A stretch of DNA of 64,000 bases from Phymorhynchus buccinoides (lineage: Eukaryota; Mollusca; Gastropoda; Neogastropoda; Raphitomidae): positions 11,622,886-11,686,885 of the forward strand of contig CM065713.1 of NCBI GenBank assembly GCA_017654935.2, read 5' to 3'. This document shows, piece after piece, positions 56,069-64,000 of this stretch. Position numbers and translations under genes: made by a program. The notes beneath the pieces were generated by a model that was not told the DNA's origin, searched no databases, and worked only from the letters and a program-made list of their open reading frames with translations. How positions within the stretch are numbered: position 1 is the first letter of the stretch; each line of letters opens with the position of its first letter.

Positions 56069-56580
56069 TAAGCTCCAATGCAATTCCTTCACATAGCAAC
56101 CCACCAACCGTTTCTTTGTCCGTTTAGTATCACTTTCACAAAAAAGTCATATACTGTTATCAATATTGCATTATGATACTCAGCAAACTGTGCTCCAAAT
56201 ATCAGCACACAGTTTCACAATTTAGTTCACAGGCAGCATTAACAAAACCAAAAAAGCCGAAATGTTAATAATGACAAGAAACACACACACACACGCACGC
56301 ACGCGCACGTACACACACAATATAAACAAGAAACAAGAAACAATAACAAACAAGTATATCGACAAAGGCATTCAACTAAATTTTTCAAATGAAAACAAAA
56401 AAATCATATTTTTATATTAAAGATAATTAAACATTTTATATTTAAAGATCATGTTTCATCGCATAATGATAATAAAGCATCAACAGCACTTATAACGCTA
56501 ACACAGGTCGCATAAGGCAAACAAAAAAATATGTCTGTTTCCGAACATTGGCGCCCCACAAAATAGTTGTAGTAGGTTAA
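56069..56580. other. AT-rich sequence, nothing assigned
   Basis: Contains a short CA/CACG tract (56280-56320). No exon or TIR recognised before the gap. Confidence 0.5.
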
Positions 56581-57080
56581 NNNNNNNNNNNNNNNNNNNN
56601 NNNNNNNNNNNNNNNNNNNNNNNNNNNNNNNNNNNNNNNNNNNNNNNNNNNNNNNNNNNNNNNNNNNNNNNNNNNNNNNNNNNNNNNNNNNNNNNNNNNN
56701 NNNNNNNNNNNNNNNNNNNNNNNNNNNNNNNNNNNNNNNNNNNNNNNNNNNNNNNNNNNNNNNNNNNNNNNNNNNNNNNNNNNNNNNNNNNNNNNNNNNN
56801 NNNNNNNNNNNNNNNNNNNNNNNNNNNNNNNNNNNNNNNNNNNNNNNNNNNNNNNNNNNNNNNNNNNNNNNNNNNNNNNNNNNNNNNNNNNNNNNNNNNN
56901 NNNNNNNNNNNNNNNNNNNNNNNNNNNNNNNNNNNNNNNNNNNNNNNNNNNNNNNNNNNNNNNNNNNNNNNNNNNNNNNNNNNNNNNNNNNNNNNNNNNN
57001 NNNNNNNNNNNNNNNNNNNNNNNNNNNNNNNNNNNNNNNNNNNNNNNNNNNNNNNNNNNNNNNNNNNNNNNNNNNNNNNN
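56581..57080. other. assembly gap, exactly 500 N
   Basis: Second 500-N placeholder, bordered on the right by (GA)n. It lies exactly where the N-terminal exons of VPS13 are expected (between E1 at 52.6 kb and the end of the second gene at 57.3 kb). Confidence 0.99.
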
Positions 57081-57186
57081 GAGAGACATAAAAAGACATA
57101 GAGAGAGAGAGACAGAGAGAGAGGAGAGAGAGACATAAAGCCAGAGAGAGAGAGAGAGCGAGAGAGAGACGAACTGAGAGAGAGAT

Positions 57187-57221
<35 letters not shown>

Positions 57222-57240
57222 GACAGAAACACAGAGAGAT

Positions 57241-57271
<31 letters not shown>

Positions 57272-57300
57272 TGGAGAGATGAAAAAAGAGAGAGGGAGAT
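57081..57300 (+). repeat. GA microsatellite at gap edge
   Basis: (GA)n with ACATAAA and GATA interruptions, running up to the stop codon of exon C. Confidence 0.92.
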
Positions 57301-57523
57301 CAGACAAACAGTTCACCTAAATTAGAGGACAGGGACGCCACGAATTGAGGTGAGTAAGGGTAGCTGGAATTAGTGGTTTTGCCTCCTTTGCCCGTGGCGG
57401 AAGTGGTGCGGCCCGACTTGTTCCGGTTCCGGTGACGCGCTTCCGCTTCCTGTCGTGCGCGCAGCAGAAGAAGGCGTAATGGCTCCCCACAAAAGATCTC
57501 CAGTTCATCCTCGTCATCCGTAG
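57300..57523 (-). CDS. second gene, exon C (probable last exon)
   Basis: The acceptor is CCCCTCAG|CTACGG. It completes a GCT codon from exon B, then reads TDDEDELEIFCGEPLRLLLL, RARQEAEARHRNRNKSG, RTTSATGKGGKTTNSSYPY, then SPQFVASLSSNLGELFV and TGA. The tail is basic and Ser/Thr-rich with no membrane segment. An AG|GTGAAC at 57317 could instead be a donor leading into the N gap, so the stop is not certain to be the real C-terminus. Confidence 0.7.
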
Positions 57524-57584
57524 CTGAGGGGGCAGAACGAATAGGATTGCTATACATGTATACAATATCAGATGCATGCCAAAC

Positions 57585-57885
57585 GTGGTGTGTGTGTGGG
57601 AGTGTGTGTGTGTTGTGTGTTGTGTGTGGTGTGTGTGTTGTGTGTTGTGTGTGTGTGTGTGTGTGTGGTGTTGTACGAATACACGCCACGCACGCACGCA
57701 CGCCACGCACACACACGAACACGCACACGCACGCACACGCGCAAGAGACGCACGCACACACGCACGGCACGCACGCACCACGCCACACGCACCACGCACA
57801 CCGCACACGCACGCATCACTCAACGCACCACACACACACACACACACCACACACCACACACACACACAACACACACCAAATCTAG
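57585..57885 (+). repeat. TG then CA microsatellite (inverted pair)
   Basis: TG-rich (57585-57675) followed by CA/CACG-rich (57690-57885); the two halves could fold back. Confidence 0.93.
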
Positions 57886-58650
57886 TACATTACAGCATAT
57901 AGGCTGCAGTAAGTTTGAAGAAAGCCTTTTCTTTCCATACAAAAGTATTTTAGCACGAAACATAGAAAGCACTAACAAGAAGTGAAACCTGTTCTAGGGA
58001 GACAACTTACAACGACCACAGGACTACTATGAGGATATTTAGTTGCACATCACATCTGTCCTTTATTATCATTAACTACGTAATGGATAAACGCGCTAGA
58101 GACAGTCCCTCTCCTCACAAACAAATTACCCCAATCTACGATTATCTTGATTTTCCTAAAGCCCTACCATTGTCCGATTAGATCGGAAGAAAATACAAAA
58201 TTGTGAGCTCCCCGCTACCGAACATTTGACAAACATTTAAATCACAACTGTACTAAAATGGGTTTTATCGTTTGGTCAACATTAGCCTGCAATAGAGCCA
58301 ACAGTAACGTGAGAGCTGTAAAATAAATGATTGTCCACAATCATTTTTGAATCATGGTACAGCTTAGAAGCCACTTGCTGCAGCCAATGGGATTACTTGG
58401 CCTTTGGGGACCTTCCACAACAGCAAGCTGTCCTTAAGTCCTTTTGGCTGACAGATGCGCTCTGGACATAAGGCATCTCCGCCGTAAACTAAAATTTAGC
58501 CCAACCCTCCAGAAACAGTAGCTGGGCTCTCTGCTATCTGGAAGTCATAGACGGAGACGACAGAGTGGCAGACACTCGGTTATGCATACCATATCAGGAC
58601 TGGGTTTTTTTAGTTTTGACAGTAGGCCTACTGAGAGGAAGAGAGGAAGG
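57886..58650. other. mostly unique; inverted dispersed repeat at 58385-58590
   Basis: The inverted copy of the 53640-53870 repeat is the only structure recognised; no exon. Confidence 0.45.
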
Positions 58651-58735
58651 AAGGTGGCAGAGTGGTTAACACGTTCGTCTGCCAATTTCAATGCGTGAGT
58701 GACCTGGGTTCGAATCCCAGCCTGGCCCTTTCTTT
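58650..58735 (+). tRNA. tRNA-like sequence, probably tRNA-derived repeat
   Basis: GGTGGCAGAGTGGTTAACAC contains an A box (TGGCAGAGTGG) and CTGGGTTCGAATCCCAG a perfect B box and T arm with a long variable region, as in Leu/Ser tRNAs. The 5' end AGGAAGG does not pair with the 3' CTGGCCC, so it is unlikely to be a working tRNA. Confidence 0.5.
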
Positions 58736-58763
58736 CTAGTTTTTACTGGAAAATCGACTGAAC

Positions 58764-58820
58764 CTCCCCCCCCCCCCCCCCCCCAAAAAAACCCCCCCCC
58801 CCCCCCCCCCCCCCCTCGAA
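58764..58820 (+). repeat. poly-C tracts
   Basis: Two C-runs with an AAAAAAA spacer; further C-runs at 58970-58990, 59463-59482 and 59493-59518. Confidence 0.9.
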
Positions 58821-59131
58821 GTCCTTCGGATGGGGACTTGAAAAGCAAGCGCGCTTTGTTTAAAACGTACCGTAAAAATCCCACGGCAGTTAATTAAAAG
58901 TCGGTAAGAGTAGGGAGAAATCCAGCTGCCTGGTATGAACCAAATTGATAACTAGGATCCCCCTCCTCAACCCCCCCCCCCCCCCCCCACGCTCCTCTAG
59001 GTGGGAGCAACCCGAATTTCACAGAGACAAGTCTTTGTGACTAGACTATAACCATAGATGCTTAATGTAGTGACGCATGACCATACCAAATACCAGATAC
59101 CAAAATATCAAATACTTAGAAAACCCGATTA

Positions 59132-59201
59132 CCTTTGGTTTGCAGCCAAACAAAAGAGGAGTGAGGGTGACGTTGTGCACTGGTTTGGTGTAGATGGTTC
59201 G
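59132..59201 (-). repeat. donor-edge copy of exon B with internal deletion
   Basis: Plus-strand ACCTTTGGTTTGCAGCC and GAGGGTGACGTTGTGCAC...GATGGTTCGAA repeat the 3' end of exon B 100 bp downstream. The middle (S-S-S-P-K-G-S segment) is replaced by AAAAGAGGAG. A GT donor follows the copied AAAG (AAAGGTAATC), so it is a decoy 5' splice site. Confidence 0.82.
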
Positions 59202-59233
59202 AATACAAATCTCACAACATCAAATACACACAC

Positions 59234-59408
59234 CTTTGGTCTGCAGCCAGACAAACGCGGATCCTTTGGGCGAGGAGCTGCTGAGAGTGAGGGTGACGTT
59301 GTGCACTGGTTTGGTGTAGATGGTTCGAAACCCGTAGTAGCCCAGATGTGGCCATAAACACTGGAATGTTCTCACCGGTAGTCCTTCTTCGTCCCTAATG
59401 GCCAGCTC
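59234..59408 (-). CDS. second gene, exon B
   Basis: 175 bp. The acceptor is TTACCTCAG|GAGCTG and the donor is ACCAAAG|GTGTGT; phase 0 in, phase 1 out. It reads ELAIRDEEGLPVRTFQCLWP, HLGYYGFRTIYTKPVHNVTL, then TLSSSSPKGSAFVWLQTK. It contains one N-glycosylation sequon (NVT), consistent with a secreted or luminal domain. Joined to exon A it gives ...RSCSK-ELAIRDEEG, like the C..L.I.D ending of CUB-like folds. The donor side is partly duplicated at 59132-59201. Confidence 0.78.
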
Positions 59409-59529
59409 CTGAGGTAAACAGGTCCATATATTTGAGTAAATTACACTTTCAAACGCAAATACCCCCCTGCCCCCCCCCCCCCGTGTGTGACCCTCCCCCC
59501 CCCCCCCCCCCCCCCCCCATGGTTGTCTT

Positions 59530-59858
59530 TGTCGTGGGGATACCGGGGGGTCTTTTGTATAAGTAGTTCCCCCACCTTCTGGAAAGTTCTGTGCTTGTAA
59601 CTTCCTCTAATCTTACACTCTCTTTGACGCTGCCTTTTCCCTTTGCTTTTTGTCATCTACTATCTTTTTGCCTTAAAAAAGTCCATTCTCCTGTTAATGT
59701 TTTTTCACGAAACACTTTCAAAAAACATTTCCTCCAGCCGCAAGTCGGACTTGCTGGGCCTAACTGTTTCTTAGTTAGGCGCATAACGGCAGCATGACGC
59801 ATCTGCGCTCATAATTGACAGGAAACTGTCTGAGCGATAGAAGAAGAAGAAGATTGAA
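59530..59858 (+). mobile_element. SINE-like element, B-type
   Basis: GTGGGGATACCGGGGGGTC ... GCCGCAAGTCGGACTTGCTG ... CTGTCTGAGCGATAGAAGAAG. Confidence 0.88.
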
Positions 59859-59984
59859 CGCAAAATACACAGTCCATACATTACTAATGTGGTTTGTTGT
59901 TGTGTTCTTTTTGTTAATGTAAAACTAAGGTTTCAAAAAGTATTTTAAAAGCGTTAACTGATTCCTAAACAGTACGGTGCCTTA

Positions 59985-60195
59985 AAGATCCACCAGATCA
60001 CGTGTCAAAATCACGGGTTTCACGTGTTTTCCCTCTTGTATCTGGTAAGAAAGCTTATTTTGACCAGGTTTGACTCCCATACAAATGCCCCCAAATTCAA
60101 AACGAAACATGGCTTTAAAGAGCAGCCTCAATTTGAAGTTGGGGGAAATTTGTATGTGGGTCACAGCTACCCAGAAAAAAAACAAGGGACTAAGG
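59985..60195 (-). repeat. dispersed repeat 'GTGACCCACATACAAAT', copy 2
   Basis: AAAGATCCACCAGATCACGTG ... TGTATGTGGGTCACAGCTACC, inverted relative to 6678-6892. Confidence 0.88.
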
Positions 60196-60255
60196 ATCGA
60201 ATAACTTTTAGTCTACTGTATTTCAATAATTTCAACTTTTAGGAATAATTGTAAT

Positions 60256-60335
60256 AATATTGAGCTTATATAGCACTCTTCAATGAACAAAAATCATCCT
60301 CAGAGCGCTTTCACAAATTTGGAGAGAAAAAATGA
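60256..60335 (-). repeat. LINE tail
   Basis: ATAATATTGAGCTTATATAGC, ACTCTTCAATGAAC, CATCCTCAGAGCGCTTTC. Confidence 0.65.
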
Positions 60336-60414
60336 CATGATCTTAAGAACAAAACATATAAATTCAATTTAACACGTTTTGTTTAAAGTTTTTAAAAACA
60401 AAGGCACACGCCAG

Positions 60415-60640
60415 CTCTCCCCAGAAGGTGGGGGAACTATCTGTATTGAAAGACACCCCCACCCACCCCCCAGTATCCCCACAGGGGACTTCAGGCATAT
60501 AAGGTGTAGAGTGGCGCGGAGGTAAACCCGAGTTCGAACCTGGGCACAGGGGATTTTTCCTCTCACTCTGCACCACTAGGCCTTACGGTCTGAACGTGGA
60601 GTCTTTCGGATGAGACGTAAACCAAGGTTTTCGTTCCCAT
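60415..60640 (-). repeat. SINE head fragment and 'CGGTTTA' repeat
   Basis: 60415-60490: CCAGAAGGTGGGGGAACTAT..CCCCCCAGTATCCCCACAGG. 60500-60635: GAGTTCGAACCTGGGC (B box), GGCCTTACGGTCTGAACGTGG, inverse of 20936-21055. Confidence 0.7.
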
Positions 60641-60689
60641 GAATTTTCTTTATTCTTTTTTTACCCAGTCGCAGGCGGCCCAGTGTCAC

Positions 60690-60870
60690 TTAGTCGAACA
60701 CGTATACAGCACAAACACCACACCACAACGAAACCTCCCAAGTTGTCATTTGCCCCGTCAAAATTTACACACACCACACACACTACACGAACAGCCACAC
60801 ACACACACACTTTTGTCCCCACACTACACAAACACACACTAACACACACACCAGCCCCACACATCACTAA
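60690..60870 (+). repeat. CA-rich degenerate microsatellite
   Basis: ACACACC/ACACACT-type repeats; open frames are low-complexity. Confidence 0.8.
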
Positions 60871-61193
60871 CATCCAAACACGAACATTCTTCTCCCCTTT
60901 AATTCCTTATCGAAGTCGCACAAAACTCGCATGCAAAAAACAAAAGGGTGGCGCGCCTCTATTCTGCGACACGCTCTCCAGGTTGGAGCAACCCGAATGT
61001 CACAGAGACGCCTCATGTGACTATAAAACAAGCGCGGATTCACCAATCGTTTGTGGCACGCTTTTCTTTCTCTTTTACACTATGTGCGACAATTTTGGAC
61101 CGACCGACCGACCGACAAAGTGAGTTATAGGTTTATGGCTTGTGCCACGAATAAAAAATACCAAATACAAATATAAGTCCTGATATTTGTCAC

Positions 61194-61405
61194 CTTGCTG
61201 CAGGAGCGGGGCGGGTGCTGCGCCCAGGCCAGCAGGACATCGATGGAGTGCACGTTGACCCCGGATGACCCCTGTGCCGTGCGCACCATGCACGTGCAGT
61301 CCGTCTTCTGCACGGTCTGCACGCTCTGCGGGTACTCCTGATTGGACAGGTAGAGCGCGCGACCTCGCTTCGTGTCGTCCGAACAGAACAGGGCGATGTC
61401 TTTCT
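61194..61405 (-). CDS. second gene, exon A (possible CUB-like domain)
   Basis: 212 bp. The acceptor is CCAACAG|AGAAAG and the donor is AGCAAG|GTGACA; phase 1 in, phase 0 out. It reads KDIALFCSDDTKRGRALYL, SNQEYPQSVQTVQKTDC, TCMVRTAQGSSGVNVHS, then IDVLLAWAQHPPRSCSK. The spaced cysteines (FC, CTC, SCSK) and the alternating pattern suggest an extracellular beta-sandwich such as a CUB-like domain. I do not recognise the gene. It lies upstream of VPS13 on the same strand and reads like the 3' part of a separate transcript; earlier exons would lie beyond the window. Confidence 0.75.
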
Positions 61406-61409
61406 CTGT

Positions 61410-61447
61410 TGGGGGGGGGGGGGGGGGAGAGAGAGAGAGAGAGAGGG

Positions 61448-61478
<31 letters not shown>

Positions 61479-61522
61479 GCCGAGAGAGAGAGAGAGAGGG
61501 AGAGAGAGAGAGAGAGAGAGAT
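61410..61522 (+). repeat. poly-G then GA microsatellite upstream of exon A
   Basis: On the minus strand this gives a long CT then C tract ending in AACAG, the polypyrimidine tract of the exon A acceptor. Confidence 0.93.
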
Positions 61523-61567
61523 GCACGTTATTGTTAAGTTGAAAAATCATCATACATCATCTAATTA

Positions 61568-61660
61568 AGCACACACACACACAAGCGCCACGCACACACA
61601 CACACCTACGCACCGCACGCACACACACGCACCGCACGCACCGCACAATACAAACACACT
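61568..61660 (+). repeat. CA/CACG microsatellite
   Basis: ACACACAC with ACGCACCGCACGC repeats. Confidence 0.85.
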
Positions 61661-61779
61661 CAAGGCATTGTCTCTATGGCCTGTAAAATATGGAGTAGGC
61701 CCCTGAGCCAGTGGTCAGCAAGACTACCAGTCAGCGATAGGAAATACATTTGTAGGCTTTTAATTTAGTGTTACTTTTC

Positions 61780-61995
61780 AAGACCCACCAGGTCACGTGT
61801 CAAAATCCCGGGTTTCACGTGTTTTCCCGCTTATAGCTGGAAATAAATCTTGTTTTTGACCAAGTTTGACTCCCAATACAAATGTCCCCCAAATTGAAAA
61901 ACGAAAACATACATTTAAAGAGCAGCCTCAATTTGAAGTTTGGGGTAATTTGTATATGGGTCACAGCTACCCTAAAAACCCACAAGGGACTTAAT
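61780..61995 (-). repeat. dispersed repeat 'GTGACCCACATACAAAT', copy 3
   Basis: AAGACCCACCAGGTCACGTG ... TTGTATATGGGTCACAGCTACC. Confidence 0.88.
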
Positions 61996-62900
61996 CGATT
62001 GTGTCTTTAAAGTCTAACTAACAGCTGTAACTGTCTTCGCCAAACTTGGGCTGGTTTATGGTAAATGATAGGGGCAATGAAAAACAAGAGTAAGCGTAGA
62101 CACAAGTTTGTAGAATATACCAAAATACCAATAACAACAACAACAAAAAAACAGTCTTGTAGAAATTGTTATCTTATTTGGACCCTTTCAGTAGAGAAGA
62201 ATCTATCTTAAGGGCCTGACACAAAGACTGTACAGGGGAAGATAAACATCCAGTCTCTTTTCCCTATATGAGTAGTGAGGACAGAAACACTGGTTATGTC
62301 CCTTTTGAAACGTGACACATTTTACACATCGATAGGCCAGTTGAATTCTCTGTTCGAGTTCCAGTCCGAGTTTGTGGATAGCCTCCAATGTGAATAGTGT
62401 ACACGTCCGCACTAACGATAACTCTATCAGCCCGGTTCGCCAAGCTTTTAAGTAATCCATCTTACCCTTTTAGAATATCTTTGCCTGACACACTGCATAC
62501 GATTAGACCCCAATAGGATACGATTGTGACGATGTCTGTTAAAACGTGATTCACGTGAAATACTTCCGTCAAAAACTGACTCTACGATATTTCTGTTCAC
62601 TATGTTTATGCACCGTAGACCGTAATACACAAATCAAGTAAAATGTCCGTTACAAAAAATAAGATATTTTATCAGACTCGTGTACGAAAGACTACAAACA
62701 TAGTGATCATAACCAGTAGGATTTCATCGGATTTACTTAGACAGTAGAATTTTATATCAGTCATGCCTCACAAAATGTCAAAATCGGATCGTAGCGAGTC
62801 GAATTGTATGCAGTGTAGTAGGTCCTCTACACATACCCATCACATCAACAAATCACAATCAGCTGTAATCACATCTAGATCACTGTCGCAATGGTCAACC
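61996..62900. other. AT-rich, no recognisable feature
   Basis: An 85-codon minus-strand frame (62460-62203) contains CVKCVTFQKGHNQCFCPHYS, but it has no splice context or known domain. No further exons of the second gene were identified. Confidence 0.4.
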
Positions 62901-62904
62901 TATG

Positions 62905-63115
62905 GCGATATTTTTCACGCCAGAGGGCAGTCAATGCACTAGGGGCTTATCACGCGATTTTCTTACTTGGGCGTAGTGAGAGAGAGAGAGTGATGGTAGG
63001 ACCACTCACTGTCTCTCTCTCTTTCTTTATCCCCAACTAATAATATAGAGAGGATTAGCCCCACACGAGCGTCATGCCCTCTGGCGTGAGAAAAATCGCA
63101 CTAAGTCTCTCATTA
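62905..63115. mobile_element. imperfect inverted-repeat element
   Basis: GATATTTTTCACGCCAGAGGGCA at the left and TGCCCTCTGGCGTGAGAAAAATC at the right enclose a short GA/CT palindrome (AGAGAGAGAGAGTGATG ... CACTCACTGTCTCTCTCTC). MITE-like. Confidence 0.75.
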
Positions 63116-63227
63116 AATATCGTCACATCCTTTTAGGTGGAATGTTTAAAGATCAACAAAGCGGGATAGATTTAAATTGGAATAAATGTACAAGTACCTC
63201 GGTAAAACTTTTAAAAACTCATTCCGG

Positions 63228-63640
63228 ACGAATTCCGAGTACACTCGGAACAGGAGAATGCCAGTCAGGGCCTAATTCCGAGTATACTCAGAACAGAAGA
63301 ATGCCAGTCAGGGCCTAATTCAGAGTATACTCGGAACAGGAGAATGCCAGTCAGGGCCTAATTCAGAGTATACTCGGAACAGGAGAATGCCAGTCAGGGC
63401 CTAATTCCGAGTATACTCGGAACAGAAGAACGCCAGTCAGGGCCTAATTCAGAGTATACTCGGAACAGGAGAATGCCAGTCAGGGCCTAATTCAGAGTAT
63501 ACTCGGAACAGAAGAACGCCAGTAAGGGCCTAATTCAGAGTATACTCGGAACAGAAGAATGCCAGTCAGGGCCTAATTCAGAGTATACTCGGAACAGAAG
63601 AACGCCAGTCAGGGCCTAATTCAGAGTATTCTCGAAAACA
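63228..63640 (+). repeat. tandem array, 43-bp unit
   Basis: About nine units of GAATGCCAGTCAGGGCCTAA, TTCAGAGTATACTCGGAACAG. GAGTATACTC is palindromic. Units differ only at CCGAG/CAGAG and GAAC/GGAG positions. Confidence 0.95.
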
Positions 63641-63694
63641 GCGATTTCTGAGTATAAAATTTGTCTAACTCCATGTTGTTTTTCAACCATTACA

Positions 63695-63905
63695 CTATAT
63701 TGTAGCAGTACCATAGCCGATGAGGTTTAACCGAGGGGTGGTTACCGCTACACCTACCTGTATTAATAAATAAAAATCGGGACTTTACTGGTTTCGTACT
63801 GCCTCTGGGCATTGCCTCCAGTATTGTTCCCACCATATTTGTATTTACAAATGTTCCGTATGTGTCTGATTCAGACCAAGAGGACGTAAAACACCATTTC
63901 CGCGC
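63695..63905 (-). repeat. 'CGTCCTC...CATATGGGACATT' dispersed repeat, inverted
   Basis: Reverse complement of 1040-1236, including TAGCCGATGAGGTTTAACCG and TGGGCATTGCCTCCAGTATT. Confidence 0.85.
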
Positions 63906-64000
63906 GTTGTTTTTCAACCCAAACCACATTTTTCGAGTTACTTCTCTTCACTCTTCTAGCTTTTGTTTCACTTATGTTTGGAATTTGCTTGTTTGAAATC

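Noticed and set aside
57317..57523. Splicing of exon C directly to VPS13 E1 to make one fused gene
   Set aside because: The possible donor at 57317 is phase 1 whereas E1 begins in phase 0, and exons A-C do not resemble the VPS13 N-terminus.
62203..62460. Cys-rich 85-codon minus-strand frame
   Set aside because: The CVKC...HNQCFC spacing hints at a zinc motif, but there is no homology I recognise, no splice signals and AT-rich surroundings.

Overview
The window is eukaryotic genomic DNA: split genes with GT-AG introns of up to about 9 kb, abundant microsatellites, many transposable elements and two 500-N assembly gaps (9525-10024 and 56581-57080). VPS13-type coding exons show that it is an animal. 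The repeat style (purine/pyrimidine, CA/TG and CAT microsatellites, short TIR elements, LINE tails with a 'tatagcgc' core) suggests a marine invertebrate, most likely a mollusc; that is inference and no species is claimed.

Only the minus strand carries convincing protein-coding exons. From 52586 down to 13204 there are 14 consecutive internal exons of a VPS13A/C-type bridge-like lipid-transfer protein. All splice phases agree and together they encode about 464 residues, matching a stretch of family members that starts roughly 250 residues in. The chorein N-terminal exons are not visible and could lie in the gap at 56581-57080. The C-terminal part would continue beyond position 1. The last exon seen (E14) exists in two intact tandem 79-bp copies that cannot both be used without a frameshift. 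Upstream on the same strand, three phase-compatible exons (61405-57300) belong to a second gene that I do not recognise (a Cys-containing, possibly CUB-like C-terminal region).

The main result is a recurrent structure around these exons. Ten of 17 exons have partial or complete tandem copies of themselves in the neighbouring intron, usually separated by a microsatellite. Copies of an exon's 3' edge with its donor lie downstream of the exon (E2, E4, E10, E12, E13, E14 and exon B). Copies of an exon's 5' edge, usually with its acceptor, lie upstream (E3, E5, E6). The extreme case is 36.3-41.1 kb, where about 40 units of 105-140 bp each carry an intact-looking 3' splice site and about 64 nt of exon E6. 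The 12.2-13.2 kb satellite is likewise built around the E14 donor edge. I call these exon-edge-seeded tandem arrays; they create dense fields of decoy splice sites.

The remaining sequence is repeats: TTAA-flanked piggyBac-like MITEs, TA-flanked pogo/Tigger-like MITEs, a TIR family beginning ACCGTA, hAT-like CAG..CTG elements, a palindromic 218-bp MITE, SINE-like elements with GAA tails and two alternative 3' ends, fragments of non-LTR retrotransposons (a reverse-transcriptase fragment at 7.2-8.3 kb, a C-terminal zinc-motif fragment at 48.65-49.1 kb, a 3' fragment at 24.3 kb), and simple tandem satellites. Several elements are nested, and in four cases an empty copy of the target site is present elsewhere in the window, so the target preference can be read directly. 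No prokaryotic operons, CRISPR arrays or rRNA genes were seen.
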